NCBI GenBank assembly: GCA_003246855.1
Contig: QKCP01000139.1
Coordinates: forward strand, 1-41,697
Origin: Ilyobacter polytropus
GTDB taxonomy: Bacteria > Fusobacteriota > Fusobacteriia > Fusobacteriales > Fusobacteriaceae
Direction of reading: 5' to 3'
DNA length: 41,697 bases
In this document: piece after piece, positions 34,137 to 41,568 of the stretch
Position numbering within the stretch: the stretch's first letter is position 1
How the letters are laid out: each line of letters starts with the position of its first letter
Translations under genes and position numbers: made by a program
Notes under the pieces: model-generated
What the model was told of the DNA's origin: nothing
The model's database searches: none
What the model saw: only the letters and a program-made list of their open reading frames with translations

Positions 34137-34513
34137 ATCTCATCCCTCCCAACTATAATATTAGCAAATAAAAGTAAAAAATTCCATATAAAATAGCTTA
34201 AGCTACTGTCGGTGTCTAATTTATTGAATCTGTATAAAGAGAATTAAAGAATATAAACCTCTGCCTTAGTCACGAATCACAAAAATTGGGTCAAAGAAAA
34301 AAATCTATAAAAATAGTTAAATTCAGTGCTTCATCAAAACTTTTAAGGAATAACTTAGGTCAAATATAAAGGTGGCAAAGTTATTTTTATAAAAATATGA
34401 TGATGATATTTGATAAATTGATGAAAAAAGTGGTAAAATTTTTTATAAGGCAAAATTTAATTAGGAAAAACTCGGGCGGATTATCATCATCTATAAATTA
34501 CAAGGAGGGAAAT

Positions 34514-35293
34514 ATGGCAGATATAATAGACTACAAGATATACGGTAAAGAGCTCCAGCTTGTGGAGATTGAGTTAGACCCGAATGAAGGGGTGAGGGCG
34601 GAAGCTGGGGCAATGACCTATATGGAAAAAGGTATATCCATGGAGACATCTGCCAGCGGAGGTTTTTTAGGTGGGTTTAAAAGAATGATTACCGGTGAAA
34701 GTTTTTTTATCACCACATTTTTTAATGAAAGCAGGGAGAAAAGTCGTGTAGGATTCAGTGCGCCTTATCCTGGGACTATAATTCCGCTTCATCTAGATAA
34801 GATGGATGGGGAGTTTATATGTCAAAAGGATTCCTACCTTTGCTCTGCCAACGGTATAGACATAGAGGTTGCCTTCACAAAGAGGCTGGGGGCTGGATTT
34901 TTTGGTGGAGAAGGTTTTATACTGCAAAGATTAAAGGGTGACGGACTTGCATTTGTACATGCCGGAGGTACGGTTATAAAAAAAGAATTAAACGCCGGGG
35001 AAACATTGAGGGTGGACACAGGCTGCATAGTGGGCTTTACCAGAGGTGTGGACTACGACATAAGGTTTGTGGGTGGATTCAAGAATGCACTTTTCGGGAA
35101 AGAGGGGTTGTTCTTGGCAAGTCTTACCGGACCTGGAACTGTTTACATGCAGAGCCTGCCAATATCTAAGCTGGCTGAGAGACTTTATTTTGCAGCCGGA
35201 TCTTCCAAAGAGGGATCAAACAATAGCAGAGCAATTGGCGGAGCGTTGGCAGGAGGCATACTGGGTGGAATTTTAGGTGATGGTAGGGATTAA
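34514..35293 (+). CDS. AIM24 / TIGR00266 family protein
   Basis: 259-residue beta-rich protein of the AIM24 (TIGR00266) family. Recognisable segments are [12 protein letters not shown] near 30, GESFFITTF near 65, [19 protein letters not shown] near 125-143 and TGCIVGF near 175, with a glycine-rich C-terminal tail ([16 protein letters not shown]). Function in bacteria is unknown; the fold is a tryptophan-RNA-binding-attenuator-like beta assembly. I choose ATG at 34514 behind AAGGAGGG; upstream in-frame ATGs from 34397 lack such a site. The 34137-34513 region otherwise holds only the csoR upstream region and the palindrome AGCTTAAGCT near 34193. Confidence 0.85.
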   Translation: MADIIDYKIYGKELQLVEIELDPNEGVRAEAGAMTYMEKGISMETSASGGFLGGFKRMITGESFFITTFFNESREKSRVGFSAPYPGTIIPLHLDKMDGEFICQKDSYLCSANGIDIEVAFTKRLGAGFFGGEGFILQRLKGDGLAFVHAGGTVIKKELNAGETLRVDTGCIVGFTRGVDYDIRFVGGFKNALFGKEGLFLASLTGPGTVYMQSLPISKLAERLYFAAGSSKEGSNNSRAIGGALAGGILGGILGDGRD

Positions 35294-35322
35294 AAAAAGG
35301 ACGCCAATTGGTGTCCTTTTTT
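35293..35322. terminator. Bidirectional terminator
   Basis: AAAAAAGGACGCC / GGTGTCCTTTTTT stem (one G-U), loop AATT. Between the convergent AIM24 and MFS genes. Confidence 0.85.
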
Positions 35323-35326
35323 TAAT

Positions 35327-36526
35327 TTATGCTTCTGCAAGGATATTCTTTTTGTTGTTGAAAAAGCGCCATAATGCTAGATTTAAAATTGCAACCAAGA
35401 AATTTACTCCCCCTAAAAGTATAATATTGCTCCCTATATTAAACGAAGTCAGTAACATTCCTATACCTCCAAAAACTGTAAAGGAAAAATTTATTGCGGA
35501 AGAAACCGCCCCGGTATCACCATTTTGCTGGCTAAACATTAAGTTTACTCCCAAAGGACGGATTGCACTGCCGAAAAGAGTTGCCGGAATAAGTGACACC
35601 GCAAATACAATCGGGCTTAAAGTTCCTAAAAAATAGATAGTTATTCCACTAGCCATAGTGATAAACAAACTCAGGTTTACTATAGTTTTATAGGCATATT
35701 TTTTGGAAAGCCTTAAATACAACAGCGGACCTATTATTGAAAATACAGCGTTTGTAGCAAAGTAGAAACTATAGGTCTGTTCACTCAAACCGAACTCTTC
35801 TACATAAATATATGCTGATGAAGATACATATGTCATAAGGGGTACGGCCATAAGTGAAAATATTATGAGCGAGGTTGAAAAGCTCCTGTTTTTTAATACA
35901 AAAAACAGCCTACTTACAGCCCCGTATACACTGCCAAGGTACCTGTTTTCTATGGTTTCTTCATACAGAACTACCAAAAATAGTGACAACCCACCCAGCA
36001 GACTCAACGTTAAGAAGATTCCCTTCCACGATGTGTAGTTTAAGATAAATGCTCCAAGCAGAGGGGCTACTATTGGAGCTATCATTGCCATTGACTGTAT
36101 AAGTGCCAGCATTGTCTCCCTTTTTTTATCCTCGAAAGAATCCTTGACTATTGCATTCGTCACAGCTATGACAGCACCGCTTCCAACCGCCTGGAAAATC
36201 CTGCAGGATATTAGAAAATATACGTTGTTTGCAAGTGAGCATAGAATGCTTCCCGATATATATATTCCAAGTCCTGCTAACAGTACTGGTTTCCTGCCGT
36301 ACTTATCGCTTAAAGGCCCCCAGAAAAGTGTCGCTATTCCAAAGACCATGTAAAACGACGTCAGGGTTAGGTTCACAAGTCCAGAAGAGGCGTGAAGAGC
36401 TTCTGACATTGTAGGAAGTGCGGGCAGGTACATGTCTATGGATAGTGGGATAAATGCACTCAAAAGGACCAGCATAGCCATGAGTCCTTTTTCTTTAAGG
36501 TACTTTTGTTTGACTATTTTATCCAT
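35327..36526 (-). CDS. Bcr/CflA-family MFS drug transporter
   Basis: 12-helix major facilitator of the drug:proton antiporter-1 Bcr/CflA type. Motifs include SIDMYLPALPTM in helix 1 (the D and LP are family-typical), the loop motif GPLSDKYGRKPVLL, and QAVGSGAVIAVTNAIVKD in helix 4. The 399 residues are complete. Promoter and ribosome binding site (AGGAGGG) are upstream; it is monocistronic. Family members export bicyclomycin, chloramphenicol or sulfonamides, but also small metabolites; substrate unknown. Confidence 0.9.
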   Translation of the reverse strand: MDKIVKQKYLKEKGLMAMLVLLSAFIPLSIDMYLPALPTMSEALHASSGLVNLTLTSFYMVFGIATLFWGPLSDKYGRKPVLLAGLGIYISGSILCSLANNVYFLISCRIFQAVGSGAVIAVTNAIVKDSFEDKKRETMLALIQSMAMIAPIVAPLLGAFILNYTSWKGIFLTLSLLGGLSLFLVVLYEETIENRYLGSVYGAVSRLFFVLKNRSFSTSLIIFSLMAVPLMTYVSSSAYIYVEEFGLSEQTYSFYFATNAVFSIIGPLLYLRLSKKYAYKTIVNLSLFITMASGITIYFLGTLSPIVFAVSLIPATLFGSAIRPLGVNLMFSQQNGDTGAVSSAINFSFTVFGGIGMLLTSFNIGSNIILLGGVNFLVAILNLALWRFFNNKKNILAEA

Positions 36527-36564
36527 AAAGTTAAACCCTCCTAATAATTTATTTTTATTAGAAC

Positions 36565-36593
36565 AGTATACAGCTTTTTGATTTATAAGTCAA
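36565..36593 (-). promoter_or_regulatory. Promoter of the Bcr/CflA transporter
   Basis: Minus strand TTGACT (36588-36593), 17-bp spacer, TATACT (36565-36570), 38 bases before the start. Confidence 0.75.
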
Positions 36594-36818
36594 TGTGCCT
36601 ATGCTCAAAAGAGCTTTCCTATATATGATAAAGTTTATTGAATTTTTTATATAAAATGCAGGGTTATTTCCAGAGTAGTAGATAAATTTAGTTTTGAGGG
36701 TAGTTATTTATTTTAAATATAATCACTTACAAATTATAAAGAAAAAAACATCCTTTAAGTATTTTTATTGTCAGGAAGGTCCATTCATAATTTTGTTAAC
36801 TATTTATAAACTAAAATG

Positions 36819-36848
36819 TTGACATATTTAACAGTTGTAGGGTATACT
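36819..36848 (+). promoter_or_regulatory. Promoter of the candidate noncoding RNA
   Basis: TTGACA (36819-36824), 18-bp spacer, TATACT (36843-36848). Expected transcript start near 36855. Confidence 0.65.
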
Positions 36849-36854
36849 ATTCGT

Positions 36855-37016
36855 GGATGTCATATCATTCTTTTATTAAAATTTCCAGATATTTACCGGG
36901 GGGGCTAATACCTGGAAGTTTAGATTATATGCTGTTTGGATCGAATCAGCATATTTTCATATTTTCATAATTTTATAACACTCCTGCAAAGAGAGCTCGT
37001 ACGGGCTCTCTTTGCG
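36855..37016 (+). ncRNA. Candidate structured noncoding RNA, about 160 nt
   Basis: A promoter and a terminator-like hairpin bracket about 160 bases with no supported ORF inside a 667-base gene-free stretch (36527-37193). Hairpin 1 pairs AAATTTCCAG (36879-36888) with CTGGAAGTTT (36912-36921) and exposes a loop with seven consecutive G. Hairpin 2 pairs ATATGCTG (36927-36934) with CAGCATAT (36947-36954). The last hairpin, GCAAAGAGAGC / GCTCTCTTTGC (36986-37015), is followed by GTTTAATAG, a weak U-tract. No match to tmRNA, 6S, SRP or known riboswitches was recognised. A 37-codon leaderless frame from ATG 36857 is open but has no ribosome binding site. The next gene begins about 180 bases later, so a long leader for it is an alternative. 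Confidence 0.5.
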
Positions 37017-37193
37017 TTTAATAGATATGAAACCATTTAACCTAATTATTTTCATATTTTTTTTTACTTGAAATGTGACTTTTTGAGGAGTAAAATTAAA
37101 ATATGATTTCACATAAAAATTTGAGTCAAGATAAAAGGCGGCTAAAACAGTAAAAATGACAGTAACTATAAAAGGATTTTATAGGGGGATTAA

Positions 37194-37556
37194 ATGAGTG
37201 AAATTGTAGTGAGAACAAAATCGGAATTAAAAGAAGCTGTTAAAATGAAACATGAAAAAATTATAGTAAAGGGAGCATTGGCTGAGACATTAAATAGCGC
37301 ATTGAAGATCAGGAAACTTTCCAAGATCACCCTAGGGGTCTTATCAGCCGCCGTAATAACAACTCCATTTTCAGGGGCATTGAGTACAGCTGCAGCCGCT
37401 CCAATAGCAGCCTCAACCGGTTTGGAAGCAGTGACAATAATTGCGGTTTCTTTTCTGGGGTTATCGTTAATTTTAGAAATTTTCAAAGATTATAAAAAAG
37501 CGAAATTCAAAGTAAAAACCGAAGATTACAAAGCTGAACTACATTTAGAAAAATAG
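37194..37556 (+). CDS. Hypothetical small membrane protein
   Basis: 120 residues. The N-terminal third is soluble and charged (VRTKSELKEAVKMKHEKIIVKG). Then comes a hydrophobic, alanine-rich region (about residues 42-90) that can form two helices, including AAVITTPFSGALSTAAAAP and ASTGLEAVTIIAVSFLG. The tail is charged. The AAAAPIAASTGLE segment has the glycine/alanine pattern of small membrane-active proteins such as holins or toxin-like proteins, but I do not recognise a family with certainty. Ribosome binding site GGGGG, seven bases away. It may be expressed alone or through readthrough of the upstream candidate RNA. Confidence 0.6.
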   Translation: MSEIVVRTKSELKEAVKMKHEKIIVKGALAETLNSALKIRKLSKITLGVLSAAVITTPFSGALSTAAAAPIAASTGLEAVTIIAVSFLGLSLILEIFKDYKKAKFKVKTEDYKAELHLEK

Positions 37557-37586
37557 ATCAATATCTTGTTAAAAAAGGGTGAAAAT

Positions 37587-37625
37587 ATGAAAAAGATATT
37601 ATTAGGGCTAATTTTGATTATATGA
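37587..37625 (+). pseudogene. Truncated signal-peptide stub
   Basis: A 12-codon frame MKKILLGLILII with an AAGGGTGA ribosome binding site, ending in TGA. It looks like the first half of an exported protein or lipoprotein signal peptide, cut off before any mature region. A short leader peptide is the alternative. It sits between two unrelated genes. Confidence 0.35.
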
Positions 37626-37636
37626 ATTCGATTAAA

Positions 37637-37665
37637 TTGTTAATTGACAAATATTTTAATATAAT
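37637..37665 (+). promoter_or_regulatory. Promoter of the TM1266-hydG operon
   Basis: TTGTTA (37637-37642), 17-bp spacer, TATAAT (37660-37665). A TTGACA at 37645-37650 is in poor register with this -10 but 17 bp from TAAAGT. Confidence 0.55.
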
Positions 37666-37724
37666 ATAAAGTACGGATAAACAAAAAAATAATATAACAA
37701 ACAAGAAAATCGAAAGGAAAATAT

Positions 37725-37979
37725 ATGGGAAATATTGAAACTAGGGTTGCAATCTTAGCAATTATTGTTGAAGATGAAATTTCCATAGATAAACTTAATA
37801 AGATTCTTTTTCAGTATAGACAGTATATAATTGGTAGAATGGGTTTGCCATATGCAAAAAAGAATATTAATGTAATTAGCATAATTGTAGATGCACCTCA
37901 AAATACTATAAGTGCACTTTCTGGAAAAGTTGGCAAATTAAAAGGAATCACTTCAAAAACTACTTATTCAAAAGTTTAA
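37725..37979 (+). CDS. TM1266-type [FeFe]-hydrogenase system regulator
   Basis: 84-residue ferredoxin-like (ACT/NikR-C-like) protein. The pattern ETRVAILAIIVEDEISIDKLNKILFQY ... IIGRMGLPYAKKNINVISIIVDAPQNTISALSGKVGKLKGITSKT matches the family annotated as iron-only hydrogenase system regulator (TM1266), commonly found next to hydrogenase maturation genes. No DNA-binding domain is present, so it probably acts as a small-molecule-binding or protein-interaction regulator. It precedes hydG by 133 bases with no terminator between and shares its promoter. Confidence 0.85.
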   Translation: MGNIETRVAILAIIVEDEISIDKLNKILFQYRQYIIGRMGLPYAKKNINVISIIVDAPQNTISALSGKVGKLKGITSKTTYSKV

Positions 37980-38112
37980 AAAGTTTTTGAAGGATTTTTT
38001 ATTACTTGTTATGTGATTATTTTCTTTTAAAGATTTGAAAAATATTTTTTTGTTAAAAATTTCATAGCTGAAGGGAAAGAAATTCTGACCCGATTAAGAA
38101 AGGAGATTTATA

Positions 38113-39531
38113 ATGTATAATCCAAAATCGACAAAATCAGAGGAATTTATATCGCATAATGAAATACTGGCAACTCTTGACTATGCTGAAAGCAATAAGA
38201 ATAATTTGGAATTAATCGACAAGATAATTGAAAAAGCAAAATTAAGAAAAGGTCTTTCTTATAAAGAAGCAACAGTGTTATTGGAGTGTAATATTGAAGA
38301 GAAAAATAAAGAAATATTTGCATTAGCTGAGCAAATTAAAAAAGATTTTTATGGTAATAGAATTGTAATGTTTGCTCCATTATATTTATCTAATTATTGC
38401 ATAAACGGTTGCGTATACTGCCCGTATCATTTAAAAAATAAAAATATAGCTAGAAAAAAAATGACTCAAGAAGAGATTCGAAGAGAAGTTATAGCTTTAC
38501 AAGATATGGGGCATAAAAGATTAGCTATAGAAGCAGGAGAAGACCCGGTAAATAATCCTATTGAATATATTTTGGAATGTATTAATACAATATACAATAC
38601 AGTACATAAAAATGGTGCAATCAGACGTGTAAATGTAAATATTGCAGCAACAACTGTGGAAAACTATAAAAAATTAAAAGATGCAAATATCGGGACATAC
38701 ATATTATTCCAAGAAACTTATCATAAAGAGAGTTACGAAAAGCTGCATCCAACAGGCCCAAAGCACAATTATGATTATCATACTGAAGCTATGGATAGAG
38801 CAATGCAAGCAGGTATAGATGATGTCGGTCTTGGAGTACTGTTTGGATTGGAGTTATATAGATATGAATTTGCAGGATTATTAATGCATGCAGAGCATTT
38901 AGAGGCAGCATATGGCGTAGGACCACATACAGTAAGTGTTCCGAGAATACGTCCGGCTGATGATATTGATCCGTCTACTTTTGATAATGGGATAAATGAT
39001 GAAATATTTGAAAAAATAGTTTCTTGTATAAGAATATCATTACCTTATACAGGGATGATAGTATCGACTAGAGAAAACCAAAAATGCAGAGAAAAAGTAT
39101 TGCATCTTGGTATATCTCAAATTAGTGGAGCTTCTAAAACAAGTGTCGGAGGGTATGCAGAACCTGAACCTGAAGAAGAAAATTCAGCTCAATTTGATGT
39201 AAGTGACAATCGTACATTAGATGAAGTTGTTAAATGGTTAATGGAAATGGATTATATTCCTAGTTTTTGTACAGCATGTTATAGAGAAGGGCGTACAGGT
39301 GATAGATTTATGAGCCTTTGCAAAAGCGGAGAAATACAAAATTGTTGTCATCCAAATGCACTTATGACATTAAAAGAGTATTTAGAAGATTATGCCTCAA
39401 CTGAAACAAGAGAAATTGGCGAAAAATTAATAAAAAATGAACTTGATAATGTACCAAAAGCGAAAGTTAGGGAAATCGTAGAGAGAAATTTATATAACAT
39501 ATCAGATGGAAAACGTGATTTTAGATTTTAA
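38113..39531 (+). CDS. hydG: [FeFe]-hydrogenase H-cluster maturase HydG
   Basis: Radical-SAM tyrosine lyase that supplies CO and cyanide as an Fe(CO)(CN)-type synthon for the H-cluster. The radical-SAM cluster site is C96-x3-C100-x2-C103 in NYCINGCVYC; the auxiliary cluster site C386-x2-C389-x22-C412 is intact, which separates HydG from its relative ThiH. At 472 residues it is full length. Ribosome binding site AAAGGAG. HydE, HydF and a hydrogenase are not in this window and must be elsewhere if the system works. A strong terminator follows, then insertion-sequence debris, so this may be the end of a transferred block. Confidence 0.95.
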   Translation: MYNPKSTKSEEFISHNEILATLDYAESNKNNLELIDKIIEKAKLRKGLSYKEATVLLECNIEEKNKEIFALAEQIKKDFYGNRIVMFAPLYLSNYCINGCVYCPYHLKNKNIARKKMTQEEIRREVIALQDMGHKRLAIEAGEDPVNNPIEYILECINTIYNTVHKNGAIRRVNVNIAATTVENYKKLKDANIGTYILFQETYHKESYEKLHPTGPKHNYDYHTEAMDRAMQAGIDDVGLGVLFGLELYRYEFAGLLMHAEHLEAAYGVGPHTVSVPRIRPADDIDPSTFDNGINDEIFEKIVSCIRISLPYTGMIVSTRENQKCREKVLHLGISQISGASKTSVGGYAEPEPEEENSAQFDVSDNRTLDEVVKWLMEMDYIPSFCTACYREGRTGDRFMSLCKSGEIQNCCHPNALMTLKEYLEDYASTETREIGEKLIKNELDNVPKAKVREIVERNLYNISDGKRDFRF

Positions 39532-39547
39532 TTTATTATAATATAGG

Positions 39548-39578
39548 AAAAAGAGAAAGGATAATCCTTTCTCTTTTT
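39548..39578 (+). terminator. Terminator of hydG
   Basis: 14-bp stem AAAAAGAGAAAGGA / TCCTTTCTCTTTTT, loop TAA, with further T downstream. Confidence 0.9.
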
Positions 39579-39597
39579 TTATTGATAGCGTGTCATA

Positions 39598-39735
39598 CAA
39601 AGCGCAGCACTTTATCTTTTCCCATAAAAACTCTGTAACTTTGAAATAATCTAATATTTTTCTAGGCCTATCTTTAATCTTTGTTATTACTTTTCGCAAT
39701 TCTTTATCTGATACTTTGCTAAAATCTGTTTTTTT
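39598..39735 (-). pseudogene. IS30-type transposase C-terminal fragment 1
   Basis: The minus strand encodes a segment running TDFSKVSDKELRKVITKI, then KDRPRKILDYFKVTEFLWEK, ending near IKCCAL. This is the typical end of IS30-family transposases (TDF...VS..EL..I...N.RPRK.L.Y.TP.E.F). No catalytic DDE region, start or terminal repeats remain. The reading frame breaks at a run of nine A at its 5' side and abuts the nuclease pseudogene. A second, non-identical fragment lies at 41466-41519. Confidence 0.65.
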
Positions 39736-39745
39736 TTAGGAAATA

Positions 39746-40075
39746 CTACCTTATTTCCTTTTTATTTTTTCTAGCAGCTTTCTCAGCCATCTCAAGAGCT
39801 ATTTCATTCTTAGCATAATCTCGATACCACCAAGAATACCCCTCTCTTACCATAAGTTCATTTAGATATACACCTTTAGAATATGCCTTCCCAACTAACC
39901 TTCCATACCTGTCTTTATCTACAAACATTATTCTTGTCCATATGGTTTATCAGACCTTGGCCTCTAAGCCATAAGCTTGTATTTTCTCTGGACAATCTAT
40001 GCCATAAAACCTTACCTTGGTTTAGTCGTGAACTATAGCCCTAAAAGATATTTTGCTAACAGGTTGCGAGCACAT
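39746..40075 (-). pseudogene. Nonsense-riddled thermonuclease (SNase) pseudogene
   Basis: A single 110-codon frame from ATG 40075 to TAG 39746 reads as a staphylococcal-nuclease-like protein but has three internal stops. Recognisable parts are KVRFYGIDCPEK (catalytic-site segment), YGLEAK and, after the stops, DKDRYGRLVGKAY and LNELMVREGYSWWYRDYAK. The normal C-terminal GLW is replaced by KEIR. The missing end is found on the opposite strand at 40688-40795 behind a perfect 52-bp inverted copy. The gene is dead as written unless the stops are sequencing errors, which is unlikely for three. Confidence 0.75.
39757..39808. repeat. 52-bp perfect inverted repeat, left arm
   Basis: Exact reverse complement of 40688-40739. 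It covers the 3' part of the nuclease frame (NEIALEMAEKAARKNKK). The arms enclose 879 bases with the nuclease 5' part, the PqqD-like gene and an unrecognised fragment. Confidence 0.9.
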
Positions 40076-40095
40076 TGGTTTTGCTTGAAAACAGA

Positions 40096-40383
40096 TTAAT
40101 AATTAATATCTACGATTTTTCCATTAATAAGCTTAGCCAAGAATTCATGGACACCATCTTCAGCCTCTTCAATATCCACATCATACTTTTTAGCCAGAGC
40201 TTGTATTAGCTCGTCAACTGATAGTCCTTCTTCCAATCGCCCCCATAAAAAAGCACTTTCTTCCCTAAAAGCTGGTAATCCAGCGACTGATCCAGTGTTG
40301 TCGTTCTTTGAAAAAACCCAGAACTCATTTGAAAACATATCCAAATAATATTCTTCTTTTATAGTTACTGACTTAATTTGCAT
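40096..40383 (-). CDS. Orphan PqqD-like (RiPP recognition element) protein
   Basis: 95-residue protein whose second half matches the PqqD winged-helix pattern: AFREESAFLWGRLEEGLSVD (like the LNxTAxxIWxLLDGxxTxxE core), then LIQALAKKYDVDIEEAEDGV, then HEFLAKLINGKIVDI. PqqD domains bind leader peptides for radical-SAM or other peptide-modifying enzymes. No precursor peptide or modifying enzyme was recognised nearby. The ribosome binding site GGGGAGG is strong, and a TATAAT lies upstream with a weak -35, so it may be expressed. A GCTGC/GCAGC hairpin sits in the leader. It could be a remnant of a peptide-modification cluster. Confidence 0.6.
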   Translation of the reverse strand: MQIKSVTIKEEYYLDMFSNEFWVFSKNDNTGSVAGLPAFREESAFLWGRLEEGLSVDELIQALAKKYDVDIEEAEDGVHEFLAKLINGKIVDINY

Positions 40384-40487
40384 TTCAATTCCTCCCCTTT
40401 CTCACGCTGCGATTTCCAGCAGCTCATTTATTATTATAACCTAAGGATGACACATTGGATGCATCTTAATTTTTAAAAACGGTAATC

Positions 40488-40664
40488 TTATCCTGTAATA
40501 TTATGCAAGTATTTTGTCATTCGGTAAGGCACTTTGTAACTTAGTCTTCCATAGTGTATCTCTTCTTGTATTGACACTTCAGCTGCTCTATATTTATCAG
40601 TTGCAATTACTATTTGTTGCTGATTATGCGATACTTCAAATAATTTCTTGAAGAATTTTTTGCT
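40488..40664 (-). pseudogene. Unrecognised coding fragment
   Basis: A minus-strand frame of 58 codons with no start codon at its 5' end. It reads KKFFKKLFEVSHNQQQIVIA, then TDKYRAAEVSIQEEI, and ends in KYLHNITG before a stop. The composition looks protein-like rather than random, so it is probably the 3' end of a truncated gene. Family not recognised. Confidence 0.3.
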
Positions 40665-40687
40665 TTATCCTTGTCACGATGTTATGA

Positions 40688-40739
40688 AATGAAATAGCTC
40701 TTGAGATGGCTGAGAAAGCTGCTAGAAAAAATAAAAAGG
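40688..40739. repeat. 52-bp perfect inverted repeat, right arm
   Basis: Exact reverse complement of 39757-39808; see that entry. Confidence 0.9.
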
Positions 40740-40795
40740 GACTTTGGAAGCAAAAAAATCCTGTGGCTCCTTGGGAATATAGGAGAAAAAGATAA
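40688..40795 (+). pseudogene. Displaced C-terminal end of the SNase gene
   Basis: Plus-strand frame NEIALEMAEKAARKNKKGLW continuing to KNPVAPWEYRRKR and a stop. This is the normal end of a thermonuclease (GLW, then PWE-R-R). Its first 52 bases duplicate the minus-strand pseudogene, so inversion of the enclosed segment would join the nuclease 5' part to this end. Confidence 0.7.
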
Positions 40796-40883
40796 TAAGA
40801 TTCTAATTGCTCAAAGATGTTTAGATAAAAAGTTTAGTGGTAGATGGGAATTTCCAGGTGGAAAATTAGAAAAGGGTGAATAA
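40785..40883 (+). pseudogene. NUDIX hydrolase (MutT-like) fragment
   Basis: Frame EKDNKILIAQR, then SGRWEFPGGKLEKGE and a stop. This is the beginning of a MutT-type NUDIX protein, ending at the first residues of the NUDIX box (GGKxExGE) and lacking REL..E. It overlaps the SNase tail in another frame by a few bases and has no start of its own. Confidence 0.65.
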
Positions 40884-41465
40884 AATCTATTATATATTCG
40901 TTCAAATCCACCGCACGATATAAATAAGTAAATTTTCCTTTAATCTTCAAATAAAAAAAGTTTACTAATAAATACTGGATATTATGTTTAGACAACTTTC
41001 CAGCCTAAGTATAGCACATAAAATTATTAATGAAGGTACCCCCTTGCTTACTAAAGCGAAAGTGAAATATTTATATTCTTATTTTAGTGCTGAGTAAGTA
41101 CTTTAATGATTTTGGAGGTCATTATATAGTATGGGGATTCATACTAACAAGAACTGTAGAACCTTTAATTGAAAGTTTATCATACCAATCAACAACGCGC
41201 AAGATATAATTGATATATTAATAAATATTTACAAGATATAATTGATATATTAATAAATATTTAAATGATACAAAATTTTAGTCATTACAATTTTTAATCG
41301 GATATAAAGTCAATAATTTATTGGTAATATCTAATTTTCAAAATATCAATGTAACTAGAAAAGGATAAGGTTATATGAAACCTTATCCAATTCCTTAACT
41401 ATATTATTTAATAAACTGGTATTAATAAATAACCTTGGGCTTGATATCCTATTAGAGATATAAAA
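40884..41465. other. 580-base gene-free AT-rich stretch
   Basis: No convincing gene. A 37-codon frame (ATG 40984, stop 41095) lacks a ribosome binding site. The stretch holds a 32-bp tandem duplication (41200-41263) and a hairpin GGATAAGGTT / AACCTTATCC (41363-41388) without a U-run. Probably decayed mobile DNA. Confidence 0.5.
41200..41263. repeat. 32-bp exact tandem duplication
   Basis: Two identical adjacent 32-base copies (41200-41231 and 41232-41263), each starting CAAGATATAATTGATATATT. Likely replication slippage in AT-rich DNA; the two copies are too few to call iterons. Confidence 0.9.
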
Positions 41466-41519
41466 CCGTTTTATTTTTTCCCAGAAAATTTCTGTAGCTT
41501 TGAAATAACCTAATATTAC
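41466..41519 (-). pseudogene. IS30-type transposase C-terminal fragment 2
   Basis: The minus strand reads ILGYFKATEIFWEKIKRF, homologous to ILDYFKVTEFLWEKIKCC in fragment 1 and in the same orientation, but different in DNA, so it comes from another IS copy. It ends abruptly next to the terminator of the truncated tRNA. Confidence 0.6.
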
Positions 41520-41530
41520 CAAATAAAAAA

Positions 41531-41551
41531 AGAAGGGCTTTATACCCTTCT
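41531..41551 (-). terminator. Terminator downstream of the truncated tRNA
   Basis: Minus strand AGAAGGG-N7-CCCTTCT followed by TTTTTTT. This is a normal tRNA-operon terminator that has kept its place beside the tRNA 3' half. Confidence 0.75.
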
Positions 41552-41568
41552 GAAATGTTTGTATTTAT

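Noticed and set aside
33748-34152. 134-codon minus-strand ORF
   Set aside because: Covers csoR in another frame and runs through its terminator; the protein is arginine-rich nonsense while csoR has all family residues.
36857-36970. 37-codon ORF inside the candidate noncoding RNA
   Set aside because: No ribosome binding site; it would need leaderless translation from about two bases after the start of transcription, and the segment is better explained by hairpins.
39502-39699. 65-codon minus-strand ORF as a whole gene
   Set aside because: Its first part is an IS30 transposase tail; the rest reads through the hydG terminator and into hydG, so only the tail is meaningful.
40984-41097. 37-codon ORF (MFRQLSSLSIAHK...)
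   Set aside because: No ribosome binding site, no recognised family, located in decayed mobile DNA.
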